A DNA stretch of 64,000 bases, taken from contig RXON01001448.1 of the NCBI GenBank assembly GCA_009667805.1, forward strand, positions 1 through 64,000, read 5' to 3'. The notes under the pieces are model-generated. The model saw only the letters and a list, made by a program, of their open reading frames with translations, was not told where the DNA came from and did no database searches. Shown here one piece after another: positions 21,554 to 32,013 of the stretch. This stretch comes from Leptobrachium leishanense (Eukaryota; Chordata; Amphibia; Anura; Megophryidae). Position 1 is the first letter of the stretch. Every line of letters begins with the position of its first letter. The translations under genes were made by a program, and so were the position numbers.

Positions 21554-22702
21554 CTATTCTGTTACGTCAGCATCAGGGGATTGATAGCTGCTGATCCAGG
21601 ACTGATTCATTTTTTTAAATGTCAGCCGGTCTACAGAGTCGGTGGACAGACGCACTCTTTTGTCTGTGACAAAACCTCCAGCGGCACTGAATGTCCATTC
21701 AGAAAGCATGCTGGATGAAGGGCAACCTAGTAGCTGCATAGCATATTGGCTAAGTTCTGGCCAGTGATCCATTCTCAACACCCAGTAAGCCAGTGGATCA
21801 TCTGCTGGAAAGGTATCCAGGTCTGTCCTTGCCCCTAGGCAGTCCTGCACCATATGGTGAAGACGCTGGCAATGGGTGCCTACATTTGACGTCCCTGGGC
21901 GTTGTGGACTAAAAACATTTAAAAAGGCATCAGTCAAGCGGCCCCGGCCTTCACCACTATTCCTCTGATCATCCGCAGCCTCAGAAGCACCTGTGTCATC
22001 ACTTGGTAACCTACCAGTGCCTGGAAAGGTGTTACACAAGTGTCGCTTTAGAGCGTACTCAAGTTTTTTCATCCTGTGCTCCCTCTGTGCGGGCAGGATG
22101 AGCTCTGCAACTTTACCCTTGTATCGTGGATCAGGAAGGCTTGCCAACCAGTAATGATCCCTCTCCTTGATAGCACGAATCCTGGGGTCCTTTAGCAGGC
22201 TTTGCAGGATAAGGGAGCCCATGCAGCGTAGGTTGGAGGTGGCATTAGCTTCGAGTCTTCCTGGTCAATGAGGATGACCCCATCGTGCACTTCCTCCTCC
22301 CAGCCACGTACTAGTCCTTGGGTTTCTGGGCACACAAAACCCTACCTTGAGAAATCCTCACCTTCAATGCCACCACAACTTAAATATTCCTCCTCATCCT
22401 CCTCCTGTCTGATCTGATAAGGACCTGCTGGAATGCGGTCTGCGGAAAGACTGGGGCCTTGAGAGCTAGGGAAGGTCTTATCTTCCTCCCGCTACTCTGC
22501 CTCTAGAGCCACATCTATAATTCCCTGCAGAGCGTGCTCCAGCAGGAACACTAAAGGAATTGTGTCACTGATGCATGCACTGTTGCTGCTCACCATCCTA
22601 GTTGCCTCCTCAAATGGTGACAGTACAGTGCATGCATCCTTGATCATCAGCCACTGCGGGGGGGGGGGGAAACAAGTTGACCTGAACCTGTCCTTGTGCC
22701 AT

Positions 22703-23609
22703 ACTTACACAGAAACGTGCGGTGACTTTTCGAATCTCTTTGAATAACCCTGATAGTGTTGTGTGTTTTTTCCAAACAACTCAATTTTGGTTTCATCTGT
22801 CCACAGAATATTTTGCCAGTAGTGCTGTGGAACATCCAGGTGCTCTTTTGCAAACTTCAAACGTGCTGCAATATTCTTTTTGGACAGCAATGGCTTCCTC
22901 CGTGGTGTCCTCCCATGTACTCCGTTCTTGTTTAATGTTTTCCTTATTGTAGATGTGTCAACAAAAATGTTAGCATGTGCCAGAGATTTCTGTAAGTCTT
23001 CAGCTGACACTCTAGGATTCTTCTTTACCTCATTAAGCATTCTGCGCTGTGCTCTTGCAGTCATCTTTACAGGACGACCACGTCTAGGGAGAGTAGCAAT
23101 AGTGCTGAACTTCCTCATTACCGTGGACACATGAACATCAAGGCTTGTGGAGATACTTTTGTAACCCTTTCCAGCTTCATGCAAGTCAACAATTCATGAT
23201 CGTAGGTCTTCTGAGAGCTCTTTTCTGCGAGGCATGGTTCACATCAGGCAGTGCTTCTTGAAACCAGTAAACCCAAAACTGATGTGTGTTTTTTTAAAGG
23301 GTTGGACAGCTTTCAGCAACACATCCAATAATATCACACTGATTGGACTCAAGGTTGGCTCACTCCTGGCTCCAATTAGCTCTTGGAAAAGTCATTAGGC
23401 TAGGGGTTCACATACTTTCCCACCCTGCACTGTGAATGTTTACATGTTATGTTCAATAAACACATGAAAACATATATAATGTTAGTGTTGTATTATTTTA
23501 GGCAGACTGTGTTTTTCAAATTGTTGTGACTTAGATGAAGATCAGAGCACATTTTATGACCAATTCATGCAAAACTCCCAAAGGGTTCACATACTTTTTC
23601 TTGCCACTG
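22703..23609 (-). mobile_element. Truncated Tc1/mariner at a deletion junction in hAT copy A
   Basis: The right end on the plus strand is TTTTTCTTGCCACTG followed by TA and hAT sequence (TATTTTTTCTTACACTGCAG), matching the uninterrupted site in copy B near 48772. The left side has no Tc1 end: element sequence stops at 22703 inside the transposase and joins hAT sequence equal to copy B position 47797. About 1 kb of hAT and the 3' half of the Tc1 were lost together. Confidence 0.9.
22705..23235 (-). pseudogene. Tc1/mariner transposase, N-terminal part
   Basis: It starts at ATG 23235 ([13 protein letters not shown], then an in-frame TGA). It continues [20 protein letters not shown] (first HTH), [17 protein letters not shown], and WTDETKIELFGKN (first catalytic Asp). 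The frame then runs to the deletion junction at 22705. It is a different Tc1 family from the copy at 19283 and from that at 39533. Inactive. Confidence 0.9.
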
Positions 23610-24685
23610 TATATTTTTTCTTACACTGCAGCAGCTGGGGCAACGTAATCTGACTGCGTAAATCTTCAGCTGATGGGATGCTGTCACATTGTGAGGAAGG
23701 ACCTGGTACATCCATTACTGTAGCATCATCCCTGTCAGTGGAGGTTGGAGTCAAAGACAGGTGAGGAGGACCTACGCAAAGTTTTGCGCCAATGGGATGC
23801 ATGGCAGGTGGTCATATGTCGCCTCAAGCACGTGGTACCCAACCGTCCGGTGTCTTTCCCACGCTTGAGCCTCATCTGACACAGATTACAAATAGCAACA
23901 GTGGGGTCTGCTGCACATTTCTTAAAGAACTCCCCAGACAGCAGAGTTCCTGGATGTGTGCTTTGAGACAACAGTGCTCTGCACCTGAGCAGCTCTGACA
24001 TATGATGCCTTGGACTGGCTAGTGCTACGGTTGGTCATAGAGGACGTTGTGCCTCGTGTTTGTTGTGCCTCCTCCTCCTCACTTGACTCCTCTGTTCGAT
24101 CAGGCACCCAGGTGGAGTCAGGGGGTGATGACAATGATGATGAGGTTACTATCTCCTCATGACTGGAGCCAACTTGGCAGTATGCTGCAGCTGCTGGGGC
24201 AACATGAGTGCCAGTTATTTGTGTGTCACTGGCACCCTCTTCCTCTAGGTTGATTATACTCCCTTCCTCAACCTCAGAGATTGAATCAGGGCACTATACT
24301 TGCCATGCATCCTCAAGCAGCATGTCACTGTCATTGTAGTCAAACCATTCAGCTGACTCCTCCGTGTGTGATACGCCACGGCAGGAGTAGCTGTGGACAT
24401 GGAGGCTGCATTAGATGCTTTGGCAGCGGAGGTGGACTGTAAAGCACTACAAGTCTGGCTGGCAGAGGACTGGGAGGATGAGGATGGCCTGGTTAGCCAA
24501 TCCACCAAGTCCTCTGTATGTTGCTGCTTAAGACGGCCAGCACCAGTTAGAAAGGACAAGCGTGATCCTGCAGAGGATGCACCACGTCCACGACGACCAG
24601 AGGCACAGCCTCCCGACACAGAGGCTGCTTGCCCTCTTATCTGTGTCTGGGAGCGTCTGCCTGTCCTTTTTGGTCTTTCTGACAT

Positions 24686-25331
24686 GGTGAGTGATATATA
24701 GATTAAAGATATACAGAACTCTGATTCAACTCTGGTATAAAGATTAAAGATTTCCAGAACTCTGGTATAATTTAGTGAGACCCCCTGATGGGTGGCAGTG
24801 ACAAGACACAGATTACAATTCCCAGAAACCTCCTATAAATCAGTGAGACCCCCTGATGGGTGGCAGTGAGAACACACAGATTAGAACAATTCCCAGATAT
24901 TTTGTAGAAATGACTGACTCCCAAAACTGCTGGTGGCAGTGAGAACACACAGATTAGAACAATTCCCAGATATTTTCGTATAAATGACTGACCCCCACAA
25001 TTGCTGGTGGCAGTGAGAACACAAAGATTAGAACAATTCCCAGATATTTTGTAGAAATTAGACCCTTCCCAAAAAACGCGTGCTGAAGCACTCTGTGAAA
25101 CCTTATATAGTGTGCTGCAGGACTTAGCTCTGTGAGCCCATGATTGGGCAAAATTTGCCCATAGTCTTGAACGTGTTTTGCACCTGACCTGTGGTCAGGT
25201 GCAAGGCTGTAGCCAATTACAAGCTTCATGCCAGTGGAAAAGTGCATTGTGGTCCATTGTGGGCAACACTCGGAAATGTTCGCGAACATGCGATGTTCGA
25301 ATCGAACTGCGAACGGAACAGCTCATCCCTA
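24686..25331 (-). repeat. hAT copy A 5' region with tandem ~70-75-bp units
   Basis: About four degenerate units between 24770 and 25065, each with GGTGGCAGTGAGAACACA and ACAATTCCCAGATATTTT. Copy B carries the same type of repeats at 52140-52560 in a different number, so they vary between copies of one family. They lie between the terminal repeat and the transposase ATG, where a promoter would be. Confidence 0.75.
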
Positions 25332-25339
25332 GTTGTGAT

Positions 25340-25554
25340 CCCGGACAGTCTCCTGCATACGTCTCACTCGTCTCGCTGCTCTGCTTGCTCTGCCCATGCC
25401 ATGCATGAGGCTCCTGATGTCTTTCCTGGCGCAAGCACACCCACTTCCTGTCTTCAGCCCAGAGGTTTCTGGGAGATGGAGTCCTAAAGTCTCTCACAGT
25501 ATTTCACATACGTAACGCTCTGGCTTCCCTTAGGGGAAACAATGCTGCAATTCT
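25340..25554. other. Unassigned flank of hAT copy A
   Basis: Continuation of 18892-19134 after the hAT. No recognised domain. Confidence 0.4.
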
Positions 25555-25569
25555 CAAAGTCCAATTCAG

Positions 25570-25680
25570 CACAGAGCTACATGTGCATGGGCCGCGTGTG
25601 GGGTATAGTGATACAGAGTATGATGTGCATGAGCCACGTGCGGGGTATAGTGATACAGAGTATGATGTGCATGACCCGCT
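25570..25680. repeat. 42-bp tandem repeat, interrupted
   Basis: Two and a half copies of a unit containing GCGGGGTATAGTGATACAGA. A further partial copy (CGGGGTATAGAGATACAGAG) lies at 28038, so the array was split by the element at 25681-28037. Confidence 0.8.
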
Positions 25681-25989
25681 TGCGGCACTGGTGTATTTAG
25701 GTTTTGTGCTGCCCTAGGCCTGACTAAACTCATGCACCCCCTAATTTAAATTTGAGGCACCCCTTCCTGTCAAGGGCACACCTCCTCCTGGTTAATCCCC
25801 ACCCTTCCTCTTTAAGCTCCAACTTTTCCTCTTAGAGCTCCGCCTTTTCCTCTCTTTATATTAAAAGTGGATACCAAGTGCCTACTTGTATATTTTGTAT
25901 ATCATTTCAAATATATCTATTGAGATAAAGAAAATTATGAAATGTTTAAATTCAAGCATTTTTACAAAGAACAGCCACGCATGTCAAGT

Positions 25990-26425
25990 ATACTGGATCA
26001 CAGCCACTCTAATTGGTTGAACAATAAAATCCACAGAAACGTGCACTGCATATGAGCGTATCACAGAGCTGCACAGCAATAAAACCCACAGAAATGGGCA
26101 ATGTGTATGAGCATATCAGAGCTGCACAGCAATAAAACCCACAGAAATGTGCACTGAGTATGAGCATATCACAGAACTGCACAGCAATAGAACTCACAGT
26201 AATGTACAGTGTGTATGAGCATATCCCAGAGCTCCAGGGCAATAAAACTCACAGTAATATGCAGTGTGTATCACAGAATCCACAGCAATAAAACTCCCAG
26301 CAATGCAATGTTTGGTGTGTGTCAGCGTATCAGAATCCACAGCAATAAAACTCCCAGCAATGCAATGTGCGGTGTGTATGAGTGCATCAGAATCCACTGC
26401 AATAAGACTCCCAGCAAACCGAGTG
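25990..26425. repeat. Tandem ~60-bp repeats
   Basis: About seven degenerate copies of a unit with CAGCAATAAAACTCCCAGCAA or similar, ending in TATGAGCATATCACAG. Open frames here are by-products of the period. Confidence 0.75.
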
Positions 26426-27867
26426 AATATGAGCACACAGCAATTATTTATTCTATATTTACCAGCCTCCGTCCGTGGTAGGGCTGTGTGCAGAGTCAGC
26501 AGGGACTGTGTACGGACTCAGCAGGAGGTCCCTCCAGGCCACGTTCGGATCGCAGCTGTGCCTGTGCGTGGAGCCATCTTGTCAGCAGTGGGGTGCCACT
26601 GCCAGAGGGTGCACCGTGGCTTTGATTCCCTTCCCGGTGGGTGTTCAGTCCAGAATAGAGTCTGTGTTAACAAAAGAGCGGGCAGCTGCGTGTGTGCGTT
26701 TCACGTGCTTCAGCCAGTCATGTGGTACTGAGATTCAGTACCACCTGACTGGCCGGACCACGTGACCTGCACGCACGCAGCCTCACCAGGAGCCAGGCAG
26801 CTCAATGACAAATTTCTATCACTCCAGTGCTGGTTAAGGAAAGGTCCACTTTAAACAGTAGTAAGCAGACAGGGCTTAATATTCTGCTGATAACCCCCCC
26901 TTTAACTGCCGTTTACTGTCATCTTCTCTCTCTGCACACAAATCACATCCCCCTCCCCTCTCCTAGAGCTGCTGCGGAGCAGGGGAGGAGCTATGGAGGG
27001 AGGAGAGGGGGATTTTTATTCTATTCGATTTTATTCCGTATCCAAACGCCCTGCTCCGCTGCTCGTTGTTTGAGAACACCGCTCAAAGCTGATACACAGT
27101 GACAGTGGCACCTCCTAGTACCCCCTAATGACACCCCAATAATCACTGGTACCTGGGTCAGCCCACCCTCCGCCACTCCCCTAAGTACACCACTGCTCTG
27201 TGATATGCTCACACACAAGTTTGGCGAACTGCCAGCAAGTACGGTGCTGTTTGAAGGCAGTGCAAATCCCTATAGAGAAGTAATGGTTAATCTATTCAGA
27301 GACACCAAACAGCAGAGAAATGTCAGTGAGATGCCCTGATGTTCAGTGGTTTCAATCAGCAGGTTTATTCAGGCGAACCCCATAGGTTTCAATGTTAAAA
27401 ATATTCCCGTTTTTATGCAATTTCTAATAAACCATTTATTATTTTAATCTGCAGTAAAAAGTCTTTATTGATTTTTTTTTTTAGTACCTTTTTAGTCATT
27501 TTTCTGATTATTTTGGTCAAAATTCCCCCCTTTTTTTTATAGCAGTTTTTCTTTTTTCTGTAACAGAACTTTTTATTATCAATCATAGGATCTTATATGT
27601 AAATTCCAGACATTTTCGTTCAGTAGTTCTTTTGAAAACAGCAGGCCACGGGTTTGCGGTGGCAGCATTCAGCGGCCGACTCCATGCACTTTGGGGACCC
27701 TGCGGTGAATGGTGGGGAAATTTTATTCTCCGAAGTGCAGGGAACTACAGAACACCAAAAAGTTGGCGTCATTTTGGTGCTCTGTGAGTAACCCATTTAG
27801 TGGTGAGGTTTTTTGCTGCCCCCTGGAAAGTGAAAGCCTAGGCCTTGCCTACCCAGGACATAATTGA

Positions 27868-27935
27868 AAATTAGTGAAATCTCAATGTATCCTTCCTGGT
27901 AAAATACTTTGCAAAAGTAAAAAAAATAAAAATAA
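27868..27935 (+). repeat. L2-type LINE 3' end
   Basis: TTGAAAATTAGTGAAATCTC followed by AATGTATCCTTCCTGGTAAA and an A/T-rich tail. It matches, on the opposite strand, the 3' end of the L2 at 36837-39480 and the fragment at 45322-45395. Confidence 0.7.
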
Positions 27936-28037
27936 TAATAATTTTTTTTAAGGGTGGGGCCACCCAGTGTGGGCCGCCGCCCCCTGGAAAGTGCTGCCCA
28001 AGGCCTAGGCCTAGTCGGCCTAGGCCAAAATACACCA

Positions 28038-28117
28038 CTGCGGGGTATAGAGATACAGAGTATGATGTGAGAGTGAGCCTGGGCTTGGGTCAGGGAAGGG
28101 TGACCTCAGTCAGGGTA
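28038..28117. repeat. 42-bp and 27-bp-type minisatellite remnant
   Basis: The end of the 42-bp array passes into GGGCTTGGGTCAGGGAAGGG and TGACCTCAGTCAGGGTA, which is the minisatellite type seen at 30277-30365, 30954-31109 and 43794-44215. Confidence 0.7.
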
Positions 28118-30276
28118 GAAACATAGAAACATAGAAAAATGTCGGCAGATAAGAACCTTTCGGCCCATCTAGTCGCCCAATTACATGGATACTTTACCTG
28201 GATTTATCTTTTGTTTAGGATAGCCTTATGCCTATCCCATGCTCGCTTAAATTCAATTACTGTTTTGGCCTCTACCACTTCTACTGGAAGACTGTTCCAT
28301 GTATCCACCACCCGCTCAGTAAAATAATGCTTCCTGATGTTACTTTTAAACCTTTGCCCCTCTAATCTAAAACTATGCCCTCTTGTTTTGCTACTTTGTT
28401 TCCTTTCAAATATACTCCCTTCCTCTGCCTTGTGGATTCCCTTTACGTAGTTAAATGTTTCTATCATATCTCCTCTGTCTCGTCTTTTTTCCAAGCTGTA
28501 CATGTTAAGATCATTAAGCCTTTCCTGGTAACTTTTCTCCTTCAAGCCGTACACCATTTTAGTAGCCCTTCTTTGAACTCTCTCTAAGGTGTCTATATCC
28601 TTCAGGAGATACGGTCTCCAGTACTGCACACAGTACTCCAAGTGAGGTCTCACCAGTGCTCTGTACAGTGGCATGAGCACTTCCCTTTTCCTACTGCTAA
28701 TACAGACTCTCCCTACACAACCAAGCATTCTGCCAGCATTTCCTGCTGCTCTATTACATTGACTACTTACCCTTAGATCCTCTGAAATAATAACCCCTAA
28801 ATCCCTTTCCTCAGATGTTGAGGTTAGGACTGTATCAAATATTCTATATTCAGCCCTTGGGCTTTTACGTCCCAGGTGCATTATCTTGCACTTATCCACA
28901 TTAAAACTCAATTGCCACAGCTCCCACCATTTTTTTAGTTTACCTAAATCATTTGTCATTTGGCTGATCCCTCCAGGAACGTCAACCCTGTTGCAAATCT
29001 TTGTGTCATCAGCAGAAAGACATACTTTTCCATTAATACCTTCTGCAATATCACTAATAAAAATATTAAATAGAATGGGTCCAAGTACTGACCCCTGAGG
29101 TACCCCACTGGTAACAAGACCTTGCGCCAAATAAACTCCATTTACCACAACCCTCTGTTGCCTGTCACTCAGTCACTGCCTAATCCATTCAACAATATTG
29201 GAATCCAAGCTCAAAGATTGCAATTTATTGATAAGCCTTCTATGCGGAACAGTATCAAAAGCCTTACTGAAATCTAAATAAGCAATGTCTACTGCACCAC
29301 CTGTGTCTATTATTTGTGTTACCCAATCAAAAAAATCAATAAGATTAGTTTGGCATGATCTCCCTGAGGTAAACCCATGTTGTTTCTGATCCTGTAATCT
29401 ATGTGTTTTTAGATGTTCAACAATCATTTAATTTAACATGGTTTCCATTAATTTCCCCACTACTGACGTAAGACTAACTGGCCTATAGTTCCCAGATTCC
29501 TCCCTACTACCCTTCTTGTAAATGGGCACAACATTTGCTCATTTCCAGTCTTCTGGGACGACTCCCGTTAGCAAGGATTGGTTAAATAAATCTTTTAACA
29601 GTTTTGCTATTACATCACTGAGCTCTTTTAATAATTTAGGGTGGATCCCATCAGGCCACATTGACTTATTTGTCTTTACTTTAGACAGCTGCTGTAGAAC
29701 CTCCTCCTCTGTAAACTGATATGTAGTTGTCTCGTTAGTGTTTCCTCCTAACTGAGGTCCCTTTCCTTCCTTTTCTTCTGCAAAGACTGAACAAAAATAT
29801 TCATTGAGGCAGTCAGCGAGACTTTTATCCTCTTCTACATACCTTCCTTCCTTTGTTTTTAATCTAACTAATCCTTGTTTTACTTTTCTTTTCTCGTTTA
29901 TGTATCTAAAAAATGTTTTGTCCCCCTTTCTTACTGACTGAGCTATTTTCTCTTCTGCGTGTGCTTTGGAAGCCCTTATAAATTGCTTTTCCTCTTTCTG
30001 CCTAATCTTATAGGTTTGCCTATCTTCTTCACGCTGAGTTGTTTTATAATTATTGAATGCTGTGTTTTTGTTCTTCACTATTTTGGCCACTTCTGCAGAG
30101 TACCACAGTGGTTTCTTCCCTTTTTTGTTTTTGCTAACAAGTCGAATGCAATTGCCTGTGGCCTTCAATAATGCTTTCTTTAAATAATCCCATTTCTCCT
30201 GGACTCCCTTTAAACTCCTCCAGTCTGATAATGACTCCTTCACACAAAATCTAATTTTAGAAAAATCTGTTTTTCT
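28118..30276 (-). mobile_element. CR1-type LINE, 5' truncated
   Basis: Minus-strand LINE whose 3' tail lies at 28118 as 8-bp repeats (AGAAACAT units), typical of CR1. It is flanked by AGGGTA on both sides (28112-28117, 30277-30282), inside the minisatellite. The RT domain is present but the endonuclease is missing because of 5' truncation. Confidence 0.88.
28204..30243 (-). pseudogene. CR1 reverse transcriptase (stops and frameshift)
   Basis: In reading order on the minus strand: a pre-RT segment (DWRSLKGVQEKWDYLKKALL ... KNKKGKKPLWYSAEV), then FRYINEKRKVKQGL and VKTNKSMWPDGIHPKLLKEL with LLTGVVPEDWK (29539-30243). After a break come QKQHGFTSGRSCQTNLI and AYLDFSKAFDTVPHRRLI (motif A Asp). 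A TGA near 29172 stands in place of a Trp codon. Then GVPQGSVLGPILFNIFISDI and SADDTKI, the catalytic ADD box with Ser for the usual Tyr/Ala context. The C-terminal RNA-binding region runs to NSLPVEVVEAKTVIEFKRAW. Inactive, but most motifs are legible. Confidence 0.9.
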
Positions 30277-30282
30277 AGGGTA

Positions 30283-30365
30283 GGTATGGATATCCCATGC
30301 TCGGGTCAGGGTTGGGAGATCCCAGGCTCAGGTCAGGGGTGGGAGATCCCAGGCTCGGGTCAGGG
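30283..30365. repeat. 27-bp minisatellite, segment 1
   Basis: Units of GGCTCGGGTCAGGGGTGGGA plus GATCCCA. Cut at 30365 by a solo LTR; continues at 30954. Confidence 0.85.
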
Positions 30366-30953
30366 TGTAACGTTGGGGGCTTCCAGCCTTTCCGGTGTGC
30401 TTGACGGCAGCATGTCTGATGCTGCTCGCTCACCAACACCTGGTTTAAATTGAAACAGGCAGGGAGGTGGCTGTATGAGGCGTGGCTTGAGAGGGGGGCG
30501 CGGTCTGGTGAAGGTCTTTAAAAACCCACAGTTCCTTCTAAGCAGTGCCAGATCGTGGTTATCCATACCTGAGCTCCTTGTACCTGAATTCTCTCGTGAT
30601 TTAACCTGTTATTGACCTCTGCTTGTTTTCTGACTATTCTGCCTTCCGTTGCCCTAGACTATTTTCTTGTACTACGCTTCTGCACTGATTTCGACCCGGC
30701 TATTCCATTTGACTATTCTATACTCTGTATTCCTGTTTCTGGCTCGTCTGACTACCCCCGTGTTGCTGACCTGGTTTTGTATTACGACATTGTCTTTGAT
30801 TAACTCTTTCTGTCTAGCTAGTATACATATACCTGGCCAATTTTTAAGGACCAGACAGTTAGGGATTCCTTTACGGCTACCCTGTTGGTAGTTTTTGGCT
30901 CTGTGGAGTGTTGGGCTTTAAGGACTGCGTGGTGGGATCCGGGAACCGTGACA
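30366..30953 (+). mobile_element. Solo LTR (588 bp) in the 27-bp minisatellite
   Basis: Starts TGTAACGTTGGGGGC and ends AACCGTGACA, flanked by CAGGG on both sides (30361-30365, 30954-30958). On the plus strand GTCTTTAAAAACCC could serve as TATA. No interior is attached. It differs from the LTRs at 14472/40824 and at 54482. Confidence 0.88.
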
Positions 30954-31109
30954 CAGGGGTGGGAGATCCTAGGCTCGGGTCAGGGGTGGGAGATCCCAGG
31001 CTCGGGTCAGGGGTGGGAGATCCCAGGCTCGGGTCAGGGATGGGAGATCCCAGGCTTGGGTCAGGGATGGGAGATCCCAGGCTCGGGTCAGGCAAGGGTG
31101 ACCTCAGTC
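30954..31109. repeat. 27-bp minisatellite, segment 2
   Basis: About five clean units differing at single positions. Open frames across it (100-110 aa, both strands) reflect a period divisible by three. Confidence 0.9.
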
Positions 31110-31224
31110 CAAGGCCGGATAGACATAGAGGCTGATGGAGCAGCAGCTCCAGGCCCATGCCCCAGAATAGGCGCAGAGAAAGGATAACTATGCCTGCATT
31201 GATGGGCATTTGGACACCATATCT

Positions 31225-31800
31225 CCTACTTCATAGAAGCTACAAGGTCATGTGAGGTATCTCTGGAAAGGCCAGAGTATGGCCTTTCCAATGACACCAA
31301 ACATGATAAGTTTTGTTTGTAAAAATAAAAGTAAAATAATAAATATTTCTGTATTTTTCCTTTTTCTTTCACACACAGTAATATTTTTCACTTTTTTATT
31401 CTAAAGTGAATAGTGATGCTGCACTAACTCACCATCTCATTTCTCATGTCACCAACAAGTGTGGAGGCAATGGCACAAATTGTTACATCAAAAACCTAAC
31501 TGCCGCACTGCAGCGAAGAGCACTGGGGGAACTTTGTAACCTCACAGATCTTTACAAATCACAAGGTCATGTGAGGCTTCATTAAACAGGTCAGACTCTG
31601 GCCTTTGCATTAATACCAAACGTCACCATGTAAAACCTAAAAGGAGAAAACAAAAATCCTTTTTTATTTACTTATCTTTAGTTACAAAGCAATGGTATTG
31701 TCCATTTGTCACGTATAAAATGAGCAATACCACTGTCGTTACTCACCTTCTCATTTACCACGCTGGGAGCAAGGTCAGTTTTTTTTTTACATAGCCCTAT
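31225..31800. repeat. Two diverged ~320-bp direct repeats
   Basis: CAAGGTCATGTGAGG and TGGCCTTTSCA...ACCAAACRT occur at 31237-31310 and again at 31558-31625. ACTCACCATCTCATTT at 31426 corresponds to ACTCACCTTCTCATTT at 31741. This is part of the hAT interior left of the satellite. A related motif is at 5938-5962. Confidence 0.7.
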
Positions 31801-32013
31801 TATTCATAAAACCCCATCCTCCAAAACACAAGGGAAATATTTCATTTTTCTGTAAAATTTTATATTTTCTCAGAAAATGCAGTAACAGCTTCACATATCA
31901 ATTTTTTTTAACAAGAATTCCCTATAGAAAATATAATATAACCACAAAGGTCTGGATAAAATGTGAAAAGCTAATTTTACACACTGTAAATGACTGGAAA
32001 ATGAATCACACAG

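Larger units (their letters stand above)
21554..24685 (-). pseudogene. hAT transposase, copy A (ZBED-like, broken)
   Basis: The start is the ATG at 24685, shared with copy B (MSERPKRTGRRSQTQIRGQA). Ser/Ala-rich and acidic stretches follow with frameshifts (24254-24685, 23922-24134), then a BED-type zinc finger (FFKKCAADPTVAICNLCQMR ... CLRRHMTTCHASHW, about 23800-23940; the usual aromatic start is disturbed). The central catalytic part is missing: the region equal to copy B 47795-48770 has been replaced by a truncated Tc1. The C-terminal 222 aa (21554-22222) are open and include DPRYKGKVAELILPAQ, DDPLAYWVL and the hATC dimerisation block SEWTFSAAGGFVTDKRVRLS. Here SEWTF replaces copy B's SERTF. 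Both parental Asp motifs of the DDE core are gone. Confidence 0.88.
25681..28037. mobile_element. Unclassified DNA transposon, non-autonomous
   Basis: The left end CACTGGTGTATTTAGG and right end (complement CAGTGGTGTATTTTGG) form imperfect inverted ends, inserted in the 42-bp array. CGG stands on both sides, but a longer duplication is not clear. Both ends carry a CTAGGCC-rich block beside GCTGCCC. It contains no transposase frame. Inside are the tandem repeats at 25990-26425, a second set of terminus-like bases at 27180-27200 (AAGTACACCACTG), and an L2 tail at 27868. Confidence 0.65.
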
